Assembly (NCBI GenBank): GCA_003240775.1
Contig: QFNI01000009.1
Location: 28,730-92,729 of the forward strand
From: Mesorhizobium amorphae
GTDB lineage: Bacteria; Pseudomonadota; Alphaproteobacteria; Rhizobiales; Rhizobiaceae
Direction: 5' to 3'
Length of the DNA stretch: 64,000 nt
Part shown: positions 25,822-33,834 of the stretch, one piece after another
How the letters are laid out: each line of letters opens with the position of its first letter
Numbering within the stretch: the first letter of the stretch is position 1
Made by a program: the position numbers and the translations under genes
Notes under the pieces: model-generated
What the model saw: the letters and a program-made list of their open reading frames with translations, nothing else
Databases searched by the model: none
Told to the model about the DNA's origin: nothing

Positions 25822-26844
25822 TCAGCCGGTCGGCGCATCCGCGCGCATCAGGCCCTCGCGCTTGAGATCGTCCCAGAGCGCCGGTGGAATCGCAGCATCG
25901 AGCAAGGCGCGGTTGGCGTGGACCTGGGCCGGGCTCTGCCCGCCGGGGATCACCGAAACCACGCTCGGGTGGAACAGGGGAAAGCGGAGGGCCGCCTCGA
26001 TCAGGCGCACGCCATGGGCCTGGCAGACCTTGTCGATGCGGTCGACGCGGGCCATCACGGCGGGCGGGGCCTCGTTGTAGTCGTAGAAGGCGCCGGGCAC
26101 GGCGCCGGTCGCCAGGATGCCGGAATTGAAGGGACCGCCGAGCAGGATGCCGATGCCGCGGCGCTCGCAGAGCGGCAGGAAACTCTCCAGCGCGTCCTGT
26201 TCCAGGAGCGTGTAGCGGCCGGCGAGCAGGAAGAGGTCGAAATCGCCGCGCTCGGCCATCCATTCAGAGGCCTGCCACTCGTTGAGGCCGGCGCCGATGG
26301 CTCGGATCACGCCCTGGTCGCGCAGGGCCAAGAGCGCGCGGTAGCCGCCTCCCATGAACTCCGCGCGATAGGCGTCGAGCGCGGTCTGCGTCTTGTGGGT
26401 GAAGAGATCGAGGTCGTGCGCGAAGAGGATGTCGATGCGGTCGAGGCCCAGGCGTTCGAGCGAAAACTCGAAGGAGCGCATCACCCCGTCAAAGGAATAG
26501 TCGTAGCGCTCGCGCCGCGCGGGCACGTCGAAGAACTTGCCGATGCCGGTGCGCTCGTCGGGCGCGCAGGCTTCGAGCACGCGGCCGACCTTGGTGGAAA
26601 CGGCATAGTCGTCGCGCGCGTGGTCGCGCAGGAAGGCGTTGAGGCGCGTCTCCGACAGACCGAGGCCGTAGAGCGGGGCGGTGTCGAAGGTGCGGACCCC
26701 GGTTTCCCAGGCGGCGTCGAGCACCGCGCGCGCCTCGCTTTCACCGATCGCGCGGTAGAGGTTGCCGAGCGGGGCCGCGCCGAAGCCCAGGCGCGAGAAT
26801 CGGACCCCGCCCTTGCCCAGGCGGTCGAAATTGCGGATTTCCAT
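25822..26844 (-). CDS. Aldo/keto reductase, D-threo-aldose 1-dehydrogenase (L-fucose dehydrogenase)-like
   Basis: NAD(P)-dependent aldo/keto reductase of 340 residues. The catalytic tetrad is visible as D54 and Y59 (FDTAPLYG), K85 (STKVGR) and H143 (LFAHDLD). The protein resembles the bacterial aldose 1-dehydrogenases that oxidise L-fucose, D-arabinose and L-galactose to lactones, so it is the best candidate for the first step before L-fuconate dehydratase. ATG 26844 is chosen because GGGAGG lies about 8 bases before it. It heads the leftward operon and is divergent from the SIS gene, with a 74-base gap. Confidence 0.88.
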   Translation of the reverse strand: MEIRNFDRLGKGGVRFSRLGFGAAPLGNLYRAIGESEARAVLDAAWETGVRTFDTAPLYGLGLSETRLNAFLRDHARDDYAVSTKVGRVLEACAPDERTGIGKFFDVPARRERYDYSFDGVMRSFEFSLERLGLDRIDILFAHDLDLFTHKTQTALDAYRAEFMGGGYRALLALRDQGVIRAIGAGLNEWQASEWMAERGDFDLFLLAGRYTLLEQDALESFLPLCERRGIGILLGGPFNSGILATGAVPGAFYDYNEAPPAVMARVDRIDKVCQAHGVRLIEAALRFPLFHPSVVSVIPGGQSPAQVHANRALLDAAIPPALWDDLKREGLMRADAPTG

Positions 26845-26918
26845 GGCTGACGTCCTCCCCGCGCTTCCCATAGCATGACGGGCGCAGCATGGGAGACGGA
26901 ACAGGGGAGGAGACGAGG

Positions 26919-27473
26919 ATGCAGGGTTCCATCGACGCGGTGCTGGCCGAGATCGGGCAGGCGGTGAAGGGCATCGACGAGGCGTCCGTCGAGCGGCTTT
27001 GCGCGGCCTTGATGGGGGCCGGCCGCATCGTGGTGCATGGCTGCGGGCGCGAGAAGCTCCAGCTTCAGGGCTTCGCCATGCGGCTCTTCCATCTCGGCCT
27101 GCCGGTTTCGGTGGCGGGAGACGTCACGGCCCCGCCGGTCGGGCAGGGCGACCTCCTGCTCGCCTGCTCGGGGCCGGGCGAGACATCCACGGTATTGGCG
27201 CTGATGGATCGGGCGCGAGAGGCTGGCGCGGGCGTCTTCCTGCTCACCGCGCAGGAAGAGGGAAGTGCCGCTGCCCGCGCGAGCGACATGCTGGTGATCC
27301 CCGCACAGACCATGGCGTCCGACCAAGGTGAGGCGCGCTCGTCGGTGCTGCCGATGGGCTCGCTCTTCGAGGGCGCGCTTTTCGTGCTGTTCGAGCTTCT
27401 GGTGCTGCGGCTGGCGGAGAAGATGGGTGCCGGTGCTGACGCGATGCGCGCCCGCCACACCAACCTGGAATAG
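26919..27473 (+). CDS. SIS domain sugar isomerase, 6-phospho-3-hexuloisomerase-like
   Basis: A 184-residue single SIS-domain protein, the size of 6-phospho-3-hexuloisomerases. The phosphosugar-binding motifs are GRIVVHGCGRE near residue 35 and LLLACSGPGETST, with QGEARSSVLPMGSLFEGALF closing the site. ATG 26919 follows a GGGAGGAG. No hexulose-phosphate synthase partner is visible, so it may serve a different keto-sugar phosphate. It is divergent from the fucose-type operon and shares its promoter gap, suggesting joint control. Confidence 0.82.
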   Translation: MQGSIDAVLAEIGQAVKGIDEASVERLCAALMGAGRIVVHGCGREKLQLQGFAMRLFHLGLPVSVAGDVTAPPVGQGDLLLACSGPGETSTVLALMDRAREAGAGVFLLTAQEEGSAAARASDMLVIPAQTMASDQGEARSSVLPMGSLFEGALFVLFELLVLRLAEKMGAGADAMRARHTNLE

Positions 27474-27476
27474 GCC

Positions 27477-27704
27477 TCAGTGCTTGACGGCGGAAGCCGC
27501 GCGCTTGCGCGGGGCCTTCACTGGGGGCGGGGCCGCTTCGTCGCGGGCGAGCCGCGCGGCGCGGAGGCGCTCGGTCTTGCGGGCGGAAGCCAAGGCCGCG
27601 CGTTCGATGATCTCGGTTGCGGCGCGCGTGGTCTCGGCGGCCTTGTCGAGGGACTTCCGCTCGGTGGAGGAAACCAGGCCGAGCGCTGCTTTGTGCTGTT
27701 CCAT
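27477..27704 (-). CDS. Small Ala/Arg/Lys-rich protein, hypothetical
   Basis: A 75-residue frame convergent with the SIS gene (3 bases apart). The peptide is predicted mostly helical, with TERKSLDKAAETTRAATEII and a TERLRAARLARDEAAPPP segment and a basic tail KAPRKRAASAVK. Similar short basic proteins occur in Hyphomicrobiales genomes without known function. No clear ribosome-binding site is seen, so coding is only moderately supported. Confidence 0.5.
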   Translation of the reverse strand: MEQHKAALGLVSSTERKSLDKAAETTRAATEIIERAALASARKTERLRAARLARDEAAPPPVKAPRKRAASAVKH

Positions 27705-27946
27705 GAGGCTTAGATAGGAAGGCGGAACCGAAAAGCCATCGGGCTTGCGCGATTATCGCGCGGGACCGCCTTGTTGTTTAACGCGTTTTGGCCCATATTG
27801 CGCTCGTCGATCTTGCCTGCCGTATTTGTCTGCAGAGTGGCTGATGCCTCTCACCCTGGCGAATTCCTTCTCAAAATCGATGTCACATCGCTGCCGTGCA
27901 AGACAGTTCGGCAAGCGGTTATCTAAGCACGATTGAAAGGATCGTC

Positions 27947-28156
27947 ATGACCACGGGTACCGTGAAATTCTTCAACACCACCAAGGGCTTCGGCTTCATC
28001 CAGCCCGACAACGGCGGCGCCGACGCGTTTGTCCACATCTCGGCCGTCGAGCGTTCCGGCATGACCACCCTCGTGGAAGGCCAGAAGGTCTCCTACGAGC
28101 TCGTCGCCGACCGCAAGAGCGGCAAGATGGCTGCTGCCAACCTGAGCGCCATCTAA
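27947..28156 (+). CDS. Cold-shock protein (CspA family)
   Basis: A 69-residue single cold-shock domain that binds single-stranded nucleic acid. RNP1-like KGFGFIQPD and RNP2-like DAFVHIS are both present, and the protein starts with the usual MTTGTVKFFN. The frame opens 17 codons earlier, but GAAAGG before ATG 27947 and the conserved N-terminus fix the start. The roughly 240-base AT-richer region upstream (27705-27946) is likely the promoter and long 5' UTR typical of csp genes. It precedes rpsU, a common pair in this lineage. Confidence 0.94.
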   Translation: MTTGTVKFFNTTKGFGFIQPDNGGADAFVHISAVERSGMTTLVEGQKVSYELVADRKSGKMAAANLSAI

Positions 28157-28246
28157 GCGCTTGGAAAGCCTGGAACGGTTGGGTCGGCGACCACGGATGA
28201 ACCGGCGCCCCTGAACCTTCCGGGCACGTTTTCAGCCCCACAAGGG

Positions 28247-28272
28247 AGCGCCCGACCCGTCGGGCGCTTTTT
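28247..28272 (+). terminator. Intrinsic terminator between csp and rpsU
   Basis: AGCGCCCGAC (28247-28256) pairs with GTCGGGCGCT (28259-28268) and is followed by TTTT: a strong hairpin with a 2-base nominal loop, opening to a 4-6-base loop in practice. It separates csp from rpsU. Confidence 0.88.
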
Positions 28273-28305
28273 CCCGTTTCAACAACCCGTTTCGAAGGAG
28301 CATGA

Positions 28306-28587
28306 ATGCAGATTCTCGTCCGCGACAACAATGTCGACCAAGCCCTCCGCGTGCTCAAGAAGAAGCTTCAGCGCGAAGGCGTCCTGCGCGAGCTCAAGCA
28401 GCGCCGCGCCTATGAGAAGCCTTCCGAGAAGCGCGTCCGCGAAAAGGCCGAAGCCGTTCGCCGCGCCCGCAAGGCAGCCCGCAAGCAGGCCCAGCGCGAA
28501 GGCCTCCTGCCGGCCCCCAAGAAGAAGGAATTCGCCCGTCGTCCCGGCGCACCGCGTCCGGATGCAGCGGCAGGCGGCGCCCGCTGA
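28306..28587 (+). CDS. rpsU: 30S ribosomal protein S21
   Basis: Small basic ribosomal protein of 93 residues, with the family start MQILVRDNNVDQALRVLKKK followed by RRAYEKPSEKR. The C-terminus carries an extension rich in Lys, Arg and Pro, as in Hyphomicrobiales S21. GAAGGAG sits 7 bases before ATG 28306; a nearer ATG at 28302 is out of frame. The gene has its own terminator-separated transcript after csp. Confidence 0.96.
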   Translation: MQILVRDNNVDQALRVLKKKLQREGVLRELKQRRAYEKPSEKRVREKAEAVRRARKAARKQAQREGLLPAPKKKEFARRPGAPRPDAAAGGAR

Positions 28588-28602
28588 CCACAGGCTCGAA
28601 GC

Positions 28603-28622
28603 GTGAGGGCGAAAGCCCTCGC
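28603..28622 (+). terminator. GAAA-tetraloop hairpin after rpsU
   Basis: GTGAGGGC (28603-28610) pairs with GCCCTCGC (28615-28622, one G-T pair) around a GAAA tetraloop, 15 bases after the rpsU stop. There is no U-tract, so it is a stable 3'-end hairpin or Rho-associated end rather than a canonical terminator. Confidence 0.45.
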
Positions 28623-28866
28623 CTCTCGGGCCTCACCCCTATGATCGCACGCCTCGCACGCGTGCCGATCACGCCTCCCGGCGGCTAGCCGGGCCCTCCT
28701 TTCTCCCCTGTCGCGCCCGAGGCTTTTGCCGGCTCGTCCAGCCAGCAATGCGCTTCCGCGCGAACTTGCCCCTTGAAGAGCGCCCGCCGAGCCTGCATGG
28801 CTCTGCGTCCGCGGCACAAGGTTCGGCCGAGCATCAGCCGGACGGGCCGCGAAGGGAGGATGGATC

Positions 28867-29319
28867 ATGCTGAAGGGGCTCAACCCGCTTCTGAACGCCG
28901 ATGTGCTCTATGCGCTGCGCGCCATGGGACACGGCGACGACCTCGTGGTGGTGGACGCGAATTTCCCGGCCGAATCGGTCGCGCAGGAAACCGTGCTCGG
29001 CCATCTCCTGCGCATCGACGCGCCCGCGCCCGAAGTGATGCGCGCGGTGCTCTCGCTCTACCCGCTCGACAGCTTCGTGGACGACGCCGCGGCCCGCATG
29101 GAGATCGTGGGCAAGCCCGACGAGCTGCCGCCCGTGCAAGCCGAGGCGCAAAGCGAGATCGACCGCGCGGAAGGCAAGTCCTGGCCGATGATCGGCATCG
29201 AGCGCTACGCCTTCTACGAGCGCGCCAAGAAAGCCTATTGCGTGATCCAGTCGAGCGAGCGCCGCTTCTATGGCTGCTTCGCCCTGCGCAAGGGCGTGCT
29301 GCCCCCGGAAGAGGCCTGA
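28867..29319 (+). CDS. RbsD/FucU family sugar mutarotase
   Basis: A 150-residue member of the RbsD/FucU fold, which interconverts pyranose/furanose or anomeric forms of ribose or fucose. LKGLNPLLNADVLYALRAMGHGD carries the catalytic His, VVVDANFPAES the Asp, and RYAFYERAKKAYCVI the conserved Tyr region; length matches FucU. GGGAGG precedes the ATG. It is followed 3 bases later by ribokinase, which favours ribose, but the neighbouring fucose-type operon makes L-fucose mutarotase equally attractive. Confidence 0.88.
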   Translation: MLKGLNPLLNADVLYALRAMGHGDDLVVVDANFPAESVAQETVLGHLLRIDAPAPEVMRAVLSLYPLDSFVDDAAARMEIVGKPDELPPVQAEAQSEIDRAEGKSWPMIGIERYAFYERAKKAYCVIQSSERRFYGCFALRKGVLPPEEA

Positions 29320-29322
29320 CCC

Positions 29323-30264
29323 ATGGCAACGCAAGGCAAGCCCGTCGTCATCTTGGGCGTGTTCGTGGCCGACACGTCCTATCGCGCGCCGCGCCAGCCC
29401 AAGCTGGGCGAAACGATCCTGGGCCTCGACTTCAAGCTCGGGCCGGGCGGCAAGGGCTCCAACCAGTCGGTTGCGGCAGGCCGTCTCGGCGCGGATGTGT
29501 CCTTCATCACGCGGCTGGGCGAGGACGACTTCGCGCAGATGGCCAACAAGATCTGGAACGAGGCGGGCGTGAAGTCGGCCGCGATCCCCACGCCCGAAAG
29601 CTACACGGGCGCAGCCTACATCTTCGTGGAGGAAGCATCCGGCAACAACGCGATCATCATCGCGCCGGGAGCAGCCGCCCTCATCACCACGGACGACATC
29701 GAAGAAAACCGCGCGCTGATCGAGGGCGCGGGCGTGTTCGTCACCCAGCTCGAACAGCCGATCCCCGCGGCCGAGCGCGCGCTCTCTATCGCCCATGCGG
29801 CGGGCGTGACCACCATCCTCAACCCGGCCCCCGCAGCCGAACTGCCCGACAGCATCTTCCCGCTCTGCGACTATCTCACGCCCAACGAATCCGAGGCCGA
29901 AGGGCTGACGGGCATCAGGGTCGAAACGCTGGACGATGCCCGGCGCGCAGCCGACGCGCTGATCGCCAAGGGCACGCGCGCCGTTGTCGTCACGCTGGGC
30001 GAGAAAGGCGCGCTCCTGCACACGGCCGAGCGCTCCGAGCACATTCCGGTCACGCAGGCGGGCCGCGTGGTGGAGACCACCGGCGCGGGCGACGCCTTCA
30101 ACGGCGGCTTCGCAGCAGGGCTCGCGCGCGGCATGGAGCCGCTCGAGGCGCTGCGCTTCGCTTCGGCGGTCGCAGGCATCTCGGTCACGCGGCCGGGCAC
30201 CGCACCGTCCATGCCGAGCCTGGACGAGGTGGAGGACCTGCTCGGGCGAGCCGACCCGAAATAA
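29323..30264 (+). CDS. rbsK: Ribokinase (PfkB family)
   Basis: Sugar kinase of 313 residues, expected to phosphorylate D-ribose at O5 with ATP. PfkB signatures are GPGGKGSNQSVAAGRLGA near the N-terminus and ETTGAGDAFNGGFAAGLARG, containing the catalytic Asp, near residue 250. NPAPA and TPNESEAEGLTG are typical of ribokinases. It starts 3 bases after the RbsD/FucU gene, so the two act on the same sugar: mutarotation, then phosphorylation. No ribose transporter is in the window. Confidence 0.92.
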   Translation: MATQGKPVVILGVFVADTSYRAPRQPKLGETILGLDFKLGPGGKGSNQSVAAGRLGADVSFITRLGEDDFAQMANKIWNEAGVKSAAIPTPESYTGAAYIFVEEASGNNAIIIAPGAAALITTDDIEENRALIEGAGVFVTQLEQPIPAAERALSIAHAAGVTTILNPAPAAELPDSIFPLCDYLTPNESEAEGLTGIRVETLDDARRAADALIAKGTRAVVVTLGEKGALLHTAERSEHIPVTQAGRVVETTGAGDAFNGGFAAGLARGMEPLEALRFASAVAGISVTRPGTAPSMPSLDEVEDLLGRADPK

Positions 30265-30283
30265 GTTCTACCCCGACATAACT

Positions 30284-30298
30284 TGAATGAATTTGTCA
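30284..30298. promoter_or_regulatory. Candidate RirA-type iron box (TGA-N9-TCA) upstream of the AraC gene
   Basis: TGAATGAATTTGTCA fits the TGA-N9-TCA pattern described for RirA iron-responsive operators, 76 bases before the AraC start. The pattern is short and could occur by chance; a second match before the receptor gene raises its value. Confidence 0.4.
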
Positions 30299-30331
30299 GA
30301 TTAAATCTGGCACGACGGCCCGCCTGCCTCT

Positions 30332-30369
30332 AGACTGCCGCGCGAACGCAATGAGCGCGCCGGCAGTCT
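30332..30369 (+). promoter_or_regulatory. Hairpin abutting the AraC start codon
   Basis: AGACTGCCG (30332-30340) pairs perfectly with CGGCAGTCT (30361-30369), with a further CGCG/CGCG pairing inside after a one-base bulge. The second arm ends 4 bases before ATG 30374 and would cover the ribosome-binding region; it may also be a DNA operator. Confidence 0.45.
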
Positions 30370-30373
30370 GGCC

Positions 30374-31267
30374 ATGACCTTCCATCCCTCCATGGAAAGC
30401 CGCATCGAGGGGATCACGGTGACGGCCCCCCTGCGCTTCCGCGCGTGGCGCGGGGGCATCGCCGACCTGTGGCGCGTGGAATGCGCTCCGCAGGCGCGGG
30501 GCGACTATCTTTCTCCCCATCCCCGGCTGTTCGTCGCGCTGGAAGGCCTGGAAAGCGGGGCGATCGCCCTGCGCGCGGAAGGCGAGACGGCCACGGCCTC
30601 CATCGGCGGCGAGCGCACGCTCGCCTATGTGCCGCCCGGCCTGCGGATCGGCGTCGAGGTGGAGAACATCCGCGGTCTCGCCCATCTCGACATCCATTTC
30701 GACCTCGCCACCTTGCGCGGGCGGATGGGCTCTGGGTTCGACGCGGCAAGCGTGGAAACGCCGCGGCTGGGCTTCGCCGAGCCGCGCATCGCAGCGCTCG
30801 CCCGGCTGCTCGCCGCGGAACTCGGCTCGCCCACGCCCTCGCGCGATGCCTATGGCGAAGGGCTCCTGCTCGCGATCTTCGGGGCGCTGGCGGGGCCGGG
30901 GGCGGCAACGCCCGAGCGCCGCGCGGCGCGCCTCGCGCCCGGCGCCCTCCAGCGCGTGACGGCCTATCTCTCGGAGAACGCGCTGCGCGGGGTGCGGGTG
31001 GACGAGCTCGCGCGCATGACCGGGCTTTCCGTTGGCCATCTCGGCCATGCCTTCAAGGCGTCCACCGGCAAGACCGTGCAGGGCTGGCACGCGGAAGCGC
31101 GGCTCGACCGGGTGAAGGCGCTTCTTCTCGCGCCCGACGCATCGCTGGGCGAGGTGGCGCTGGCCGCGGGTTTCGCCGACCAGGCCCACCTGACACGCGC
31201 TTTCCGCCGGTTGACGGGCACCACGCCCGCTGCGTGGCGCCGCGCGCATGTTGCACGAAAGCCATAG
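30374..31267 (+). CDS. AraC family transcriptional regulator of siderophore receptor
   Basis: A 297-residue regulator. The C-terminal AraC/XylS domain (about residues 195-290) has both helix-turn-helix units, VRVDELARMTGLSVGHLGHAF and LGEVALAAGFADQAHLTRAFRR, ending in GTTPAAWRR. The N-terminal half is a beta-rich ligand or partner-sensing domain like the PchR/AlcR-type siderophore sensors. It is directly followed by a TonB-dependent siderophore receptor gene on the same strand, which it presumably activates when the ferric siderophore is present. No Shine-Dalgarno is evident; a hairpin occupies that region. Confidence 0.9.
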   Translation: MTFHPSMESRIEGITVTAPLRFRAWRGGIADLWRVECAPQARGDYLSPHPRLFVALEGLESGAIALRAEGETATASIGGERTLAYVPPGLRIGVEVENIRGLAHLDIHFDLATLRGRMGSGFDAASVETPRLGFAEPRIAALARLLAAELGSPTPSRDAYGEGLLLAIFGALAGPGAATPERRAARLAPGALQRVTAYLSENALRGVRVDELARMTGLSVGHLGHAFKASTGKTVQGWHAEARLDRVKALLLAPDASLGEVALAAGFADQAHLTRAFRRLTGTTPAAWRRAHVARKP

Positions 31268-31343
31268 CCGGCACCGCTCCGGTGGACAGGGCGCAGGATC
31301 AGTCAATCCGCCGGGGAATCGTTCAAGAAAGCCGGCAAAATCT

Positions 31344-31358
31344 TGATGTAGCCACTCA
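31344..31358. promoter_or_regulatory. Candidate RirA-type iron box (TGA-N9-TCA) upstream of the receptor gene
   Basis: TGATGTAGCCACTCA fits TGA-N9-TCA, 65 bases before the receptor start codon. Together with the site before the AraC gene it suggests iron-responsive repression of both. Confidence 0.42.
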
Positions 31359-31422
31359 TGTTATGCGCAGGCGCCGGCTCGGGGGCGGGCCCGCCTGCGG
31401 TTCGCGTGAGGGTTCGAGCACC

Positions 31423-33609
31423 ATGACCACCAAGATCCTGTCCCTTCTTCTGGCGGGCACCGCAGCCGTGGCGCTGGCGAGTGCCGCCCGCGCGCAGGAA
31501 AGCGTTCAGCTCGAAGAGGTGGTGGTCGAGGGCCAGGGCGGCGGCGGCTCGGCCGGCGGCGCCACCGGCCCGGTGCGCGGCTATGTGGCCGCCGAAACCC
31601 GCACGGGCTCGAAAAGCGACACCAAGATCTCCGAAATCCCGCAGACCGTTTCGGTGGTGGGCCGCGAGGAGATCGACGATCTCGGCGCGCAGAAGGTGGA
31701 CGAGGCGTTGCGCTACACCTCTGGCGTGTTCACCCAGCCCTTCGGGCCGGATGCCGACACCAACTGGGTCTATGTGCGCGGCTTCGACGCCACCCAGACC
31801 GGCGTCTACCAGGACGGGCTCCAGCTCTTCGGCTACGCCTTCGGCTCGTTCTTCGTGGATTCCTTCACGCTCGAGCGCATCGAGGTGCTGAAGGGCCCGG
31901 CTTCCGTGCTTTATGGCGGGTCGAACCCCGGCGGCGTAGTCAACTATGTCTCCAAGCGCCCGACGGATGAAGCCTTCACGCGAGTGGAAGGCGGCATCGA
32001 CACGTTCGGCCAGGGCTATGTCGGCTTCGACGTGGACGGCCCCGGCGGCCCGGCGACCGGCTCGGACGGCGCGGTCGGCGGCTTCGATTACCGCGTGGCC
32101 GGCCGCATCTATGGCGGCGAGGGCTTCTACGACAACGAGGAGCAGTTCCGCGGCGTGCTCTCGCCCTCGTTCACCTGGGCGCCGGATGCGGCGACCTCGT
32201 TCACCGTGATCGCCAACTACACGCACATGGACAACACCCACGGCGTCGGCTCCTTCCTGCCCTATGAGGGCACGGTGGTGGAAGCGCCGTTCGGGCGGTT
32301 CGACCGCGAGTTCAACCCCACCGAGCCCGATCTCGACGTCTACGACCGGGAACAGGCCTCGCTCGGCTACGAGTTCCGCCACGAGTTCGACAGCGGATGG
32401 GAGGTGCGCCAGAACGCGCGCGTGTCCTATGCCGACCTGCAGGAGCAGTATCTCTACGGCAACGGGCTCGACGCTTCCGGCCTGCTTCTGAACCGCGTGC
32501 ACTTCAACCACGACACGCAGGCCGTGACCTACCTGCTCGACAACCAGATCGAGGGCAAGTTCGAGACGGGCGCGGTGGAGCACACGCTTTTGGCCGGCAT
32601 CGACCTCAAGCGCTATGAGATCGAGCAGGTGCAGGGCGCGGCCCTTTTCGGCACCACGCCGCCGATCGACCCCACCGACCCCGTCTACGGCATTCCGCAG
32701 ACCGACCCCGTCAGCTACCTCAACCAGGACCTCTCGCAGAACCAGGTGGGCGTCTATGTGCAGGACCAGCTGCGCTTCGGCGGCGGCTGGCTCGTGACGC
32801 TCAACGGCCGCTACGACCATGTCTCGACCGACGCGGAAGAGGGCCCGACCTTCTACGCGCCCGACCAGAGCATCGAGCGCGACCGCAGCGACGGCGAGTT
32901 CTCGGGCCGCGCGGGCATCGCCTACACGTTCGATAACGGCGTGACGCCCTATGCCAGCGTCGCCACCTTCTTCAATCCGCTGATCGGCACCACGGGCGAC
33001 GGCGAGTTCTTCGTGCCCGAGACCGGCGAGCAGTACGAGGTGGGCGTGAAATACGAGCCGACCTGGTTCGACGGCCTGTTCACCGTTTCGGCCTTCGACC
33101 TGACGCGCCAGAACGTCCTGACGGTCGATCCCACCAACGTCTTCGCCCAGGTGCAGACGGGCGAGGTGCGCTCGCGCGGCGTGGAGTTCGAAGCCAAGGC
33201 GAACCTGACGGACAACATCCGCGCCACGGCCGCCTTCACCACCTTCGACATCGAGATCCTCGAAACCAACGAGGCTGGCGCCGAGGGCAAGCAGCCCTTT
33301 TTGGTGCCGGACACGCAGGCCTCGCTCTATGTGGACTACACGTTCCGCGAAGGTGCACTCGACGGCTTCACGGTGGGTGCAGGCGTGCGCTTCCTGGGCT
33401 CGTCCTTCGCCGACAACCAGAACACGCTCAAGGTGCCCTCGGTCACGCTGGCCGACGCCAAGATCGGCTACAAGCAGGACAATTGGGGCGTGGACCTCGT
33501 GGTCACCAACCTGTTCGACGAGGACTACGTGTCGGGCTGCCAGGGCGTGAACGTCTGCTCCTACGGCGAGGCGCGCAAGGGCCTGCTCAAGGCGAACTTC
33601 TCCTGGTGA
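31423..33609 (+). CDS. TonB-dependent siderophore receptor
   Basis: Outer-membrane ferric-siderophore receptor of 728 residues. A signal peptide (LLLAGTAAVALASAARAQ) is followed by a TonB box-like QLEEVVVEG, a Gly-rich linker and the plug domain (ISEIPQTVSVVGREEI, VYVRGFDA, ERIEVLKGPASVLYGG, NPGGVVNYVSKRP). A 22-strand type barrel follows, ending in the aromatic KANFSW. The paired cysteines in GCQGVNVC near the end occur in ferrichrome/ferrioxamine-type receptors. The frame is open upstream, but ATG 31423 gives the complete signal peptide. The energising ExbB-ExbD-TonB genes are 2.3 kb downstream. Confidence 0.94.
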   Translation: MTTKILSLLLAGTAAVALASAARAQESVQLEEVVVEGQGGGGSAGGATGPVRGYVAAETRTGSKSDTKISEIPQTVSVVGREEIDDLGAQKVDEALRYTSGVFTQPFGPDADTNWVYVRGFDATQTGVYQDGLQLFGYAFGSFFVDSFTLERIEVLKGPASVLYGGSNPGGVVNYVSKRPTDEAFTRVEGGIDTFGQGYVGFDVDGPGGPATGSDGAVGGFDYRVAGRIYGGEGFYDNEEQFRGVLSPSFTWAPDAATSFTVIANYTHMDNTHGVGSFLPYEGTVVEAPFGRFDREFNPTEPDLDVYDREQASLGYEFRHEFDSGWEVRQNARVSYADLQEQYLYGNGLDASGLLLNRVHFNHDTQAVTYLLDNQIEGKFETGAVEHTLLAGIDLKRYEIEQVQGAALFGTTPPIDPTDPVYGIPQTDPVSYLNQDLSQNQVGVYVQDQLRFGGGWLVTLNGRYDHVSTDAEEGPTFYAPDQSIERDRSDGEFSGRAGIAYTFDNGVTPYASVATFFNPLIGTTGDGEFFVPETGEQYEVGVKYEPTWFDGLFTVSAFDLTRQNVLTVDPTNVFAQVQTGEVRSRGVEFEAKANLTDNIRATAAFTTFDIEILETNEAGAEGKQPFLVPDTQASLYVDYTFREGALDGFTVGAGVRFLGSSFADNQNTLKVPSVTLADAKIGYKQDNWGVDLVVTNLFDEDYVSGCQGVNVCSYGEARKGLLKANFSW

Positions 33610-33639
33610 CGGTGCGCGTCCATCCGCCGAGTTTGGAGG

Positions 33640-33662
33640 CGCCCGGCGAAAGCCGGGCGTTT
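33640..33662 (+). terminator. Terminator hairpin after the receptor gene
   Basis: CGCCCGGC (33640-33647) and GCCGGGCG (33652-33659) flank a GAAA tetraloop and run into TTT. A likely intrinsic terminator 31 bases after the stop. Confidence 0.75.
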
Positions 33663-33834
33663 CTGCTTGGGAAAGCGCGCGGCTTTCGCGCGCGGCTGAA
33701 TTCGCCTATCAGCACCCGCCCGGCCCGCTCGCCTGCCTGACGGGCGGCTCCCGTTTCCTCCGGCTGCCAGCCGCGGGGCATGCGCCCCCGCAAGCCCGCC
33801 CGCAGCACCTTCTTCCCGTGGAGCGCCGACGCCC

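Noticed and set aside
28623..28866. A gene between rpsU and the FucU/RbsD gene
   Set aside because: No open frame with a start, ribosome-binding site or recognisable product; only a hairpin at the left edge and the promoter of the next gene are likely.
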